Shown here: positions 8,897 through 20,139 of the stretch, piece after piece
Position numbering within the stretch: position 1 is the stretch's first letter
Layout of the letters: each line of letters begins with the position of its first letter
Assembly: GCF_001043115.1 (NCBI RefSeq)
Contig: NZ_LFME01000019.1
Location: 1-64,000, forward strand
DNA: 64,000 bases
Source: Xanthomonas sp. NCPPB 1128
Lineage (GTDB): Bacteria > Pseudomonadota > Gammaproteobacteria > Xanthomonadales > Xanthomonadaceae
Direction: 5' to 3'
The notes under the pieces: model-generated
The model's input: only the letters and a program-made list of their open reading frames with translations
What the model was told of the DNA's origin: nothing
Database searches by the model: none
Made by a program: the position numbers and the translations under genes

Positions 8897-10953
8897 CGCT
8901 CGTCCGGAATCTCGTCGGGAATCGCCGGCGTCGCCGCCTGCAGCGGCACCGCCGCGGCGTCCACCTCGGCCTGGCCGATCAGCACCGGGCGTTCGCCGGC
9001 GGCCAGTGCGACCGCATCGGCGGCAGCGCGCGAACCCGGGTCCTCGGCGTAATACAGGTGGCTGCCGAACGCCGTGGCGCCACGCAGGCTGTCCAGCGGC
9101 TCGACGCCGGGCGGCAACCGGCCGAGCAGCCAGGCATCGAAGATCTTGCGCGCGATCGGCGCGGCGGTGCTGGCGCCGTAGCCGCCGCCTTCCACCGCGA
9201 TCGCCAGAGCGATGGTCGGCCGCTCGGCCGGCGCAAAGCCTTCGAACAGCGAACGATGGCGCAAGTGCATCGGCAGGCTGCGCGGATCGACCGCGGCCAG
9301 CCCCTTGCGGCTGACCACCTGCGCGGTACCGGTCTTGCCGGCCATCTGGTACGGCGCGCCGACGGTGATGGCATAGCCGCTGCCGCCCGGGCGCATGGTG
9401 TCCATCATGCCTTCGCGCACCGCCTGCAGATTGCTGGGGTTGTCGCTGATCGGCTTGCTCGGCCCCGGCTGTACCGGTGCCCATGGCTGGTCGAAGGCCT
9501 GGCGCGTGGCCATCACCAGGTGCGGCGTGCGCAGTTGCCCATCGGCGAGGCCGGCGACCCCGCGCACCAGTTGCAGCGGCGTCACCTTCCAGTCGCCCTG
9601 GCCGATGGCGATGTTGACGGTGTCGCCGGGGTACCAGGCTTCCTTGCGGCTCTTGGCCTTGTACGCCGGCGACGGCACGATGCCGCCGGTCTCGCCGACC
9701 AGGTCGATGCCGGTGGGCACGCCGAAGCCGTAGCGGCTCATGTACTGGTCGACCTTGCTGATGCCCATGTCGATGGCCAGCTTGTAGTAGTAGGTGTTCA
9801 CCGACTGCGCGATCGACTTGCGCAGGTCGGTCCAGCCGTGGCCGCCGCGATGCGAGTCGCCCCAGCCGCGGCTGACCCCGGGCAGGTAGAACATGCCGGT
9901 GGAGAGGATCTTGTCCTCCGGGCGTCGGGTGCCGCTGTCCAGGCCGGCCAGGCCCATGAACGGCTTGATGGTGGAGCCGGGCGCCACGCCGCCCAGCACC
10001 AGGCGATTGAACTGCGGCCGCGACGGGTCGCTGTTGAGCGCCTGGAAATCGGCGTGGGAGATGCCGTTGACGAACAGGTTGGGGTCGTAGGACGGCAGGC
10101 TGACCATGGCCAGGATCTCGCCGGTGCGCGGATCGATGGCGATCGCCGAGCCCTGGTAGTCGCCGAAGGCGGCGACCATGGCACGCTGCAGGTCGGCGTC
10201 GATGGACAGGCGCAGGTCGGCGCCGGACTGCGCCGGCACCCGGCCGACGGTACGGATCGCGCGGCCCTGCACGTTGGTCTCGACCTGCTCGTAGCCGACC
10301 TTGCCGCGCAGTTCTTCCTCGTAATAGCGCTCCAGCCCGGACTTGCCGATGTGGGTCAGCGCGGCGTTGCCCTCGCCCAGCGTCTCCAGGTCCTTCTCGT
10401 CGATGCGGCCGACGTAGCCGATGATGTGCGCGAACAGGTCGCCGTAGGGATAGTGCCGGGTCAGGTAGGGTTCCAGCTCCACGCCGGGGAAGCGCCAGCG
10501 GTCCACCGCGAAGCGCGCCCGCTCCTCCTCGCTGACGCGCAGCTTCAGGGTGATCGGACGGAAGCTGCGGCTGGCCTTGCGCGCAGCCTGGAAGCGTTCG
10601 ATGTCTTCCGGCGACAGTGCGATGACCTTGCCCAGTTCGGCCAGCAGCGCGTCCATGTCGGCGACCTTGTCCGGGGTCACGTCGAGCCGGAACGCGGGCA
10701 CGTTCTCGGCCAGCAGGCGGCCGTTGCGGTCGTAGATCATGCCGCGCCCGGGCACCACCGGCCGCGGCTTGATGCGGTTGGCATCGGAGCGGGTGGCGTA
10801 GACGTCGTGGTCCAGCACCTGCAGCTTGAAGTACCAGCCGCCCAAGCCGAGCAACGCCAGCAGCACGCCGAGAAAGCCCAGCGCCGCGCGGCGCCGGAAC
10901 TGCTCGGCCTCGGCGTGCGGGTTCTTCTGCGCGCGGCGCGGGTGCAGGGCCAT
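8893..10953 (-). CDS. mrdA: Penicillin-binding protein 2
   Basis: Class B transpeptidase of the elongasome. The 686-residue product has one N-terminal transmembrane helix (about 27-45), a pedestal domain (VVPGRGMIYDRNGRLLAE), and a transpeptidase domain with S327-T-I-K, S-V-N in AQSVNTYYYKLA, and K-T-G in MAGKTGTAQ. It is separated from mreD by one base and overlaps rodA. The C-terminal tail after the transpeptidase domain (about 60 residues) is Ala-rich. Confidence 0.96.
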   Translation of the reverse strand: MALHPRRAQKNPHAEAEQFRRRAALGFLGVLLALLGLGGWYFKLQVLDHDVYATRSDANRIKPRPVVPGRGMIYDRNGRLLAENVPAFRLDVTPDKVADMDALLAELGKVIALSPEDIERFQAARKASRSFRPITLKLRVSEEERARFAVDRWRFPGVELEPYLTRHYPYGDLFAHIIGYVGRIDEKDLETLGEGNAALTHIGKSGLERYYEEELRGKVGYEQVETNVQGRAIRTVGRVPAQSGADLRLSIDADLQRAMVAAFGDYQGSAIAIDPRTGEILAMVSLPSYDPNLFVNGISHADFQALNSDPSRPQFNRLVLGGVAPGSTIKPFMGLAGLDSGTRRPEDKILSTGMFYLPGVSRGWGDSHRGGHGWTDLRKSIAQSVNTYYYKLAIDMGISKVDQYMSRYGFGVPTGIDLVGETGGIVPSPAYKAKSRKEAWYPGDTVNIAIGQGDWKVTPLQLVRGVAGLADGQLRTPHLVMATRQAFDQPWAPVQPGPSKPISDNPSNLQAVREGMMDTMRPGGSGYAITVGAPYQMAGKTGTAQVVSRKGLAAVDPRSLPMHLRHRSLFEGFAPAERPTIALAIAVEGGGYGASTAAPIARKIFDAWLLGRLPPGVEPLDSLRGATAFGSHLYYAEDPGSRAAADAVALAAGERPVLIGQAEVDAAAVPLQAATPAIPDEIPDER

Positions 10954-10954
10954 G

Positions 10955-11440
10955 CTACTTGCTCCGCCGGCCCAGCCGCAGCGCGTCCAGCAGCACGAAC
11001 AGCGGCGGCCACAGCGCCATGCCCAGCAGCGGCGCCCACCAGTAGTTCCACGGCAGCGTCGGCTCGCCGACGGCCAGGTGCACCGCCGCGGCGACGATGC
11101 GGTCGTTCACCAGCAGGCCGCCGATCGCCAGCGCCTGCTGCGACATCGGGAAGAAGCGGATGCGTGCGCGGAAGCGCTGCAGGATGAAGCTCAGGATCAC
11201 CAGGCGCAGCGCCTGCTCGCCCAGCACCCCGCCGTACAGCAGATCGGCGAGCACCCCGACCGCGAAGGCGAAGCCCAGCCCGACCTTGTCCGGGGTCTCG
11301 ATCACCCAGTACGCCACCACCAGCGCCAGCCAGTACGGCCGCAACGGCTGCACCGCCAGCGGCAACGGCATCAACCCCAGCAACAACGCCACGATCACGC
11401 TGACCGGGAGCACCCAGCCTTTGCTGCGCAGGCGGCTCAT
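10955..11440 (-). CDS. mreD: Rod-shape-determining protein MreD
   Basis: Small inner-membrane protein (161 residues, several hydrophobic segments such as VLPVSVIVALLLGLMPLPL) that links MreC to RodA/PBP2. Its ATG overlaps the mreC stop (ATGA), and one base separates its stop from mrdA. Identified mainly by position and hydropathy, as the family is weakly conserved; the HPLVSLLLG-type middle region is represented by GFAFAVGVLADLLYGGVLGE. Confidence 0.92.
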   Translation of the reverse strand: MSRLRSKGWVLPVSVIVALLLGLMPLPLAVQPLRPYWLALVVAYWVIETPDKVGLGFAFAVGVLADLLYGGVLGEQALRLVILSFILQRFRARIRFFPMSQQALAIGGLLVNDRIVAAAVHLAVGEPTLPWNYWWAPLLGMALWPPLFVLLDALRLGRRSK

Positions 11441-12543
11441 TGGCCCGTCTCCTTTGGAGCCGGGCGGGAATCGGGATTCGGGAATCGGGAATCGGATGTC
11501 GCGCGTGCCGGCTTGGTCGGCGACGGGGTGGCCGCGGTGCCGGACGGGTGCGCGCTCGGCGACGATGGGACGGCTGCTCCGGTTGCGTGGGCTGGGGCCG
11601 CGCCCTGCGCTGGCTTGGCGTCACCGCTCTGTGCTGCTCCAGCCACAGGCGAGGCCCCTTCCGCTGCCGCGGACGCGGGCTTCGCCAATTCCCGATTCCC
11701 GATTCCCCATTCCCGGCTCTTCAGCAACAGCACGTCCCTGCCCCGGTCCAGCTTCGCCGCCGGCTTCAGTTCGCCGACCAGGAAGGCGTGGGTGTCGTCC
11801 GGGCGCAGGGCGGAGATGGTGCCGACCGGGAAGCCGGCCGGGAAGCGGCCGCCCAGGCCGGAGGTGACGATCTCGTCGCCCACCTCGACGCCGGCGCTGA
11901 GCGGGATGTCGCGCAGTTCCAGGCTGCCGCCGCGGCCGTAGACGATCAGGCGCACGCCATTGCGCGCCACCGTCACCGGCACCGCATGGTCGGGGTCGGT
12001 CAGCAGCAGCACGGTGGAGTGCAGCGGGGTCACCGCGATCACCTGGCCCATCAGGCCGCCGGCGTCGATCACCGCCTGGCCCACGTGCACGCCGTCGCGG
12101 CCGCCGGCATCGAGCACCAGCCGCTGCCGGGTCGGGTCCAGGTCGATGTCCAGGATCGGCGCCAGCTGCACGTCCAGGCCGCGGCGCTCGGCCACGCCCA
12201 GCAGTTCGCGCAGCTGCGCGTTGTCCAGCGCCGCGGTCTGCAGCCGGGTCAGGCGCGCCTTGGCGATCAGCAGTTCGTTGCGCAACGCACGATTTTCCTT
12301 GACCAGCTGCGCGTGGCTGGCCGCGTTCTCCTGCACCTGCGATCCCAGCCGCCCCGGCAGGCCGGCCAGCGCCCAGATCGGCTGCACCAGCACCGTGGCC
12401 TGGCTGCGCAGGCGGGCCAGCCAGTCGGCCTGCGCGTCGAGCACGATCAGCACCAGCGCCAGCGCCAGGTAGGCCAGCAGGCGCGGCGTGCTGGCGGATT
12501 CGCCGGGGCGGGCGGTGACGGGAGGACCGGCGTAAGGAGGCAC
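11437..12543 (-). CDS. mreC: Rod-shape-determining protein MreC with repeat-derived tail
   Basis: Bitopic elongasome scaffold. The 368-residue product has one transmembrane helix (LLAYLALALVLIVLDAQAD), a coiled coil (ENAASHAQLVKENRALRNEL), then the MreC beta domains (about 110-270). From about residue 272 the protein is a Pro/Ala/Ser-rich tail that translates two copies of the chromosome's GGGATT-type repeat (SREWGIGNREL and SDSRFPNPDSRP). The start codon is GTG (12541-12543); no better ATG precedes the helix. A 170-bp gap to mreB contains two more copies of the same repeat (12555-12590 and 12677-12706). Confidence 0.92.
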   Translation of the reverse strand: MPPYAGPPVTARPGESASTPRLLAYLALALVLIVLDAQADWLARLRSQATVLVQPIWALAGLPGRLGSQVQENAASHAQLVKENRALRNELLIAKARLTRLQTAALDNAQLRELLGVAERRGLDVQLAPILDIDLDPTRQRLVLDAGGRDGVHVGQAVIDAGGLMGQVIAVTPLHSTVLLLTDPDHAVPVTVARNGVRLIVYGRGGSLELRDIPLSAGVEVGDEIVTSGLGGRFPAGFPVGTISALRPDDTHAFLVGELKPAAKLDRGRDVLLLKSREWGIGNRELAKPASAAAEGASPVAGAAQSGDAKPAQGAAPAHATGAAVPSSPSAHPSGTAATPSPTKPARATSDSRFPNPDSRPAPKETGQ

Positions 12544-12554
12544 GGGCTAAAGCC

Positions 12555-12706
12555 GGGATTGGGGAATCGGGAATGGGGAATCGGGAAGCAACAGCGCGTC
12601 CCCGGCGCGATCGGGCCGGAGTGCGTGCAAGGTGGCGGCTGCGGCGCCGGCAATGTCGGTGCGGAGGGGCCGTTCGATTCCCCATTCCCCACTCCCCATT
12701 CCCGGC
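12555..12706. repeat. Inverted pair of GGGATT-type repeats between mreB and mreC
   Basis: GGGATTGGGGAATCGGGAAT-type sequence at 12555-12590 faces its inverted partner at 12677-12706. Together they could fold into a large hairpin in the mreB-mreC intercistronic RNA. Confidence 0.7.
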
Positions 12707-12713
12707 TTCACGA

Positions 12714-13829
<1,116 letters not shown>

Positions 13830-14020
13830 CTAGCCTAGCAATCCGCCTGGGTGCGGGCAAGGAAAATTCTCGCTAAAACCACGCGTTGCGTGCTATCGGC
13901 GAGATCGCGATGGATCGTGGTTCTGGCCCTGCCGGGCCGCAGCCGTTACCCTTTGCGCCGCGGCGACCCCGCCCCTCGCCCGCCTGAATGCGGGCTCATT
14001 CCTCCGCCAAGGCCTGCCCG

Positions 14021-14953
14021 ATGTCTGCACTGATCTGTGGTTCTCTCGCTTACGACACCATCATGGTGTTCCCGGACCAGTTCAAGAACCACATCCTGCC
14101 GGACAAGGTGCACATCCTGAACGTGTCGTTCCTGGTGCCGCGGATGCGCCGCGAGTTCGGCGGCTGCGCCGGCAACATCGCCTACAACCTGCACCTGCTG
14201 GGCGGCGATCCGATCCCGATGGGCACCGTGGGCCAGGACTTCGGCCCCTACCGCGAGCATTTCCAGGCGCTGGGCATCGACCTGTCGCGGGTCAAGGTGA
14301 TCGAGGAACTGTTCACCCCACAGGCGTTCATCACCACCGACCACGACAACAACCAGATCACCGCCTTCCACCCCGGCGCGATGATGCGCAGCTACGAGAA
14401 CCACGTGAAGGACGTGCCGGGCGTGACCCTGGGCCTGGTCGGCCCGGACGGGCGCGAGGGCATGATCCAGAACGCCGAGGAGTTCAGCGCCGGCGGCGTG
14501 CCGTTCATCTTCGACCCGGGCCAGGCGATGCCGCTGTTCAACGGCCCGGAGCTGCGCCAGTTCATCGAGCAGGCCGACTACGTGGTGGTCAACGACTACG
14601 AGTCCAACCTGCTGCAGGAGCGCACCGGCTGGGACGAGAAGGACATCGTCTCGCGCGTGCAGGCCTACATCACCACCCAGGGCCCGAAGGGCGCGCTGGT
14701 GCACACCCCGGAAAAGACCTTCGACATCCCGCCGGCGCACGAGCGCCGCGTGGTCGACCCCACCGGCTGCGGCGACGCCTTCCGCGCCGGCCTGATCTTC
14801 GGCATCCAGCGCGGCTGCGACTGGCTGACCATCGGGCGCATGGGCAACCTGATGGGCGCCCTGAAGGTCGAGCACCCCGGCACCCAGAACCAGCGCTTCG
14901 ACTTCGACGAATTCAACGACCAGTTCAAGCAGCAGTTCGGCTATGCCTTGTAG
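14021..14953 (+). CDS. PfkB-family kinase, probable adenosine kinase
   Basis: Sugar or nucleoside kinase of the ribokinase fold. The 310-residue product has the N-terminal substrate-lid region (GGCAGNIAYNLHLLGG) and the C-terminal PfkB signature with the catalytic Asp (DPTGCGDAFRAGL). The G-A-G-D anion hole appears as GCGD. Similar proteins in xanthomonads are annotated as adenosine kinase, but substrate cannot be proven here. Start chosen at the ATG directly before SALICGSLAYDTI. It stands alone, divergent from mreB, and is followed by a repeat and a terminator. Confidence 0.88.
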   Translation: MSALICGSLAYDTIMVFPDQFKNHILPDKVHILNVSFLVPRMRREFGGCAGNIAYNLHLLGGDPIPMGTVGQDFGPYREHFQALGIDLSRVKVIEELFTPQAFITTDHDNNQITAFHPGAMMRSYENHVKDVPGVTLGLVGPDGREGMIQNAEEFSAGGVPFIFDPGQAMPLFNGPELRQFIEQADYVVVNDYESNLLQERTGWDEKDIVSRVQAYITTQGPKGALVHTPEKTFDIPPAHERRVVDPTGCGDAFRAGLIFGIQRGCDWLTIGRMGNLMGALKVEHPGTQNQRFDFDEFNDQFKQQFGYAL

Positions 14954-14956
14954 GGC

Positions 14957-15121
14957 GGGGATTGGGGAGTCGGGATTGGGGATTCGTAAAAGCTGGCCCC
15001 TGGCGCCTTGAGTCCACGAAGAACCGCGCGATCGCGCGGTTTTTTCGTTTGGCCTGAGCGGAAAAGAAGCCGCCCCAGCCAAGCCGCTTTTGCCAATCCC
15101 CAATCCCGACTCCCCACTCCC
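14957..15121. repeat. GGGATT-type repeats flanking the terminator
   Basis: A GGGATTGGGGAGTCGGGATT-type element at 14957-14986 has its inverted partner at 15092-15121. The rho-independent terminator lies between them. The remainder of the 254-bp gap before the activator gene shows nothing else. Confidence 0.7.
15022..15046 (+). terminator. Rho-independent terminator after the PfkB kinase
   Basis: AACCGCGCG / CGCGCGGTT form a 9-bp GC-rich stem with a two-base centre, followed by a run of six Ts. It lies 69 bp past the kinase stop. Confidence 0.88.
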
Positions 15122-15207
15122 TGCTTTTGTTGCACTGCGGGTTGAGCGCCGGTCCGGTTTGTGCGTCACTTGCTCCAGGGGCCCCCTGGGGGGACGAGAG
15201 CGCGCCC

Positions 15208-17190
<1,983 letters not shown>

Positions 17191-17330
17191 GTTGATGCGG
17201 TATCGCGATCTAAGGGATTTGCTGCATGTCGCAAGTGAAGTCTCGCCTATCGCAACTTGCTATTCGGTAGCGGCCTGAGTGCTGCCGGGTATTCGCATCC
17301 CAACCGCTGAGGCGGCTGGAGGATGTCTGG

Positions 17331-17641
17331 CTTCGATGTCGCGACTGAAGTCGCTCCCACAACAGCCAGTGTCTCGATGAGACCGCACAATCCGAAAGGA
17401 CCTCGATCTGGATTGCCATCGGAGCCAGAGATTTTCCGACTTCGATGTCGCGGATGAAGCCGCTCCTACGACAACAGCTCGCGGGTCGGTGGGACCGCAG
17501 ACTGTGGGAGGGACTTCAGTCCCGACTGCGGTCGAAACCAGATCCGCTGCGGCTTCGATGTCGCGGCTGAAGCCGCTCCTACAGGAAACGCGGCGCCGGT
17601 GACCAGGCGCGAGCCTAGGTAGGAGCGGCTTCAGCCGCGAC
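17331..17641. repeat. Cluster of five REP elements
   Basis: The 539-bp gap between the convergent activator and TonB-receptor genes holds five REP-like elements: 17331-17363, 17440-17475, 17503-17526, 17552-17582 and 17619-17641. They belong to two sequence classes (AGCGGCTTCAGCCGC and AGGGACTTCAGTCCC cores). Closer to the activator stop, GCAAGT at 17231-17236 and ACTTGC at 17255-17260 form a weak inverted repeat. The cluster probably separates two convergent transcripts. Confidence 0.8.
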
Positions 17642-17729
17642 AGTCGTCTGCGCCGCCTGGCGTCCAGTCGTGTGGAAACGAGGATGGCATGCGCCGATCG
17701 GTGCCACCACACACACCGCAAACCGCCCG

Positions 17730-20123
17730 CTAGAAACGCCAGCGCAAGCCGACCTGATACTGCCGCGGGGCGCCAGGCGCGACGAAGCGCGAAGGACCGT
17801 CTTCGACCGCGGCGTCCTGCGGGCGCGCCAGGGTGCCGCCCGGAAACAGGTCCTCGGCGATCGCTGCATACGTCTCGTAGCGACGATCGAACACGTTGTT
17901 GATCCGCAGGTACAACGACACCCCCTCGGCGAGTTCCCAGGTACCGTGCAGATCGAGCAAGGCATAGCCGCCGGTGGACAGGTCGTGGCGCGCCGGTGCC
18001 TCGCCTTCCTCGGGATCCTCGACCAGGCCGTCCTCGTTGCCGCTGGCCACGCGCCGCGACACCGCACGCAGGTCGGCGCCCAGCGACAATTGCGCCAGCG
18101 CCTGCCAGTCCACACCCAGCTTCAGCGTGTTGCGCGGCAGGCCGGCGATGCGCGTGCCCGGCCGCAGGGTCACCGTGCGCTCGCCCGAGAGCAGTTCGCC
18201 GGCGCTGCGGTAGGTGGCGTCCAGGTAGCTGTAGCCGGCGAACCAGCGCAGCGCGCCATGGCTGCCGCGGTAGCTGAGGTCGGCGCCCTGGTAGCGGGTG
18301 CGGTCGACGTTGTCGAAATAGCCCTGCTGGGAATTGGGCGCGCGCAGGAACAGGATGTCGTTGCGGTTGTCGGCGCGATACAGCGAAGCGTTCAGCGCCT
18401 GCGCCGGCGACGGGTTCCAACGCAGGCCGACTTCGTAGGTGCGCGAGACGATCTGCTCCAGGCGCGGATCGGCCTGCAACCCGGTCGGTAAGCGGCACGG
18501 CTGCTCCGGGTCGGCGCAACCGAGTTCGATCGCGGTCGGCGCGCGGCTGTTCTGCGAGGCCGACGCGAACGCGGTGACGCCGTCGCCCAGGCGCTGGGTG
18601 ATGCCCAGCGACGGATTGGCCTTGGCGAACACGAAGCGCTCGCGCGGCAGCACGCCGTCGTCGGCGGTGGCCAGGGTATTGGCGACGGCGACGCGGTTCC
18701 AGCGCAGCGCGCCGCTGAGGTGGGTGGCCTCGCTCAGTTCCCAGGTATCGGCGGCGAACAGCCCCAGGGTGCTGCTGCGGCCGTCGACGCCGGAGAAGAA
18801 TGCGCGGTCCTCGTCCGGATCGGCGACCACCGAGCGGTCGTCCTGCACGAACGCCTCCTGTTCGTACTGGCGGTAGCGCACGCGGTTGCGGTCGTAGGTG
18901 GCGCCGATGCTCAACGCGTGCGCGCCGGTTTGGCGGCTGAGGTTCAGCGCCACGCCCTCGGCATGCTGGCGCATCTGCGTGGTGTTGAGCACGCCGCTGT
19001 GCAGGGCGTCGGCATCGGCGCGCGAGACCGTGCAGCCGGCATCCAGCGGCGTGCCGTCGGCGGCGTAGCCGTCGGCGCAGTCGTCGACGAATGCCTCGTA
19101 GTCGTCGTTGATGTCGCCGTTGACGGTGTCGCGGCGACCCTGCCGGTAGTACGCCAGCAGGTGCAATGCGGTGCGCTCGTCGAAGCGGTGGTCGAACTGC
19201 CCGGTCAGCAGGGTATTGCGGTTGCGGGTCAGGTCCGGCGAGGTGTAGACCGCGGCGCGGTCGTCTTCGTACAACCCAGGTTCGGTGCCCTCGTCGGTGT
19301 AGCGATGGCTCGGCAGCAGGCCATTGCCGACCAGGCGGCTGCGCCCGTGCAGCAGCGACACGTCCCAGTCGGTGCGCTCGCCCTGCCGCCCAACCTTGCC
19401 GAACACGGTGCCCAGGCGGCCGGCGGAGGCATCGCGCCAGCCGTTCTCGTCGAATCCGGTGACCGCGACGAAGGCGTGCAGGCCGTCGGCACCAGCGTAG
19501 CCGTAGGACGCATCCAGGCGCTTGCGCGCACCGCTGCCCACCGACAGGTCGGCGCGCAGGCCCGGCGCGGTCAGGCCGGACTGGGTGGTGAAGGCCAGCG
19601 CACCGCCCAGCGTGTTGGGACCGAACAGCGGATTGGAACCCGGCATCAGCGCGACGCTGCGGATCGCCGCCTCCGGCATCATGTCCCAGCTGACGATGTC
19701 GGCGAACGGCTCGTTCATGCGCACACCGTCCAGGTATACCGACACGCCCTGCGAAGCGCCGGGCAGCGCCGAGGCGCGGAAACCGCGGAAGGTCAGATCG
19801 GTCTGGAACGGACTGCCCTGCACCTCGTTGGTGTCCACGCCATTCATTTCGCGCAGCAGGAAGTCGGTGAGGTTGCCGGCCTGGCTGCGCGCGATGTCGT
19901 CGGCGTTGGCGGTCTGCACTGTGTATGGCAGCAGATCGGCGTCGATCAGCGTGCCGGGAATGGGCGTGGCGGTGACCTCGACCCGATCCAGCGCGGTGAT
20001 CTGCGCGTCGTCGGCGTTGACCGTGGTCTGCGCGCGCGCCGGTGCGGCGAGCAGGCCGATGGCGGTGGTGACGGCCAACGCCAGCAGATTTGCCGACGGG
20101 ATGCGTCCGTGGATGCGGGTCAT
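17730..20123 (-). CDS. TonB-dependent outer-membrane receptor
   Basis: A 797-residue gated outer-membrane transporter. Signal peptide to about 33 (LLAAPARAQ), TonB-box-like DRVEVTATPI, plug domain (DFLLREMNGVDTN, then YLDGVRMNEPFADIV), a 22-strand-type barrel and a terminal aromatic residue (QYQVGLRWRF). The barrel contains an ELGCADPEQPCRLPTGLQAD loop with two cysteines. It is the last gene of the PQQ alcohol dehydrogenase set, 16 bp after the FrmA-like gene. Receptors beside lanthanide-dependent dehydrogenases import metal chelates in methylotrophs, and E. coli PqqU imports PQQ. Either cargo fits; neither is shown by the sequence. Start chosen at the ATG that opens the signal peptide. Confidence 0.9.
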   Translation of the reverse strand: MTRIHGRIPSANLLALAVTTAIGLLAAPARAQTTVNADDAQITALDRVEVTATPIPGTLIDADLLPYTVQTANADDIARSQAGNLTDFLLREMNGVDTNEVQGSPFQTDLTFRGFRASALPGASQGVSVYLDGVRMNEPFADIVSWDMMPEAAIRSVALMPGSNPLFGPNTLGGALAFTTQSGLTAPGLRADLSVGSGARKRLDASYGYAGADGLHAFVAVTGFDENGWRDASAGRLGTVFGKVGRQGERTDWDVSLLHGRSRLVGNGLLPSHRYTDEGTEPGLYEDDRAAVYTSPDLTRNRNTLLTGQFDHRFDERTALHLLAYYRQGRRDTVNGDINDDYEAFVDDCADGYAADGTPLDAGCTVSRADADALHSGVLNTTQMRQHAEGVALNLSRQTGAHALSIGATYDRNRVRYRQYEQEAFVQDDRSVVADPDEDRAFFSGVDGRSSTLGLFAADTWELSEATHLSGALRWNRVAVANTLATADDGVLPRERFVFAKANPSLGITQRLGDGVTAFASASQNSRAPTAIELGCADPEQPCRLPTGLQADPRLEQIVSRTYEVGLRWNPSPAQALNASLYRADNRNDILFLRAPNSQQGYFDNVDRTRYQGADLSYRGSHGALRWFAGYSYLDATYRSAGELLSGERTVTLRPGTRIAGLPRNTLKLGVDWQALAQLSLGADLRAVSRRVASGNEDGLVEDPEEGEAPARHDLSTGGYALLDLHGTWELAEGVSLYLRINNVFDRRYETYAAIAEDLFPGGTLARPQDAAVEDGPSRFVAPGAPRQYQVGLRWRF

Positions 20124-20139
20124 GCCAACTCCTTGCGTG

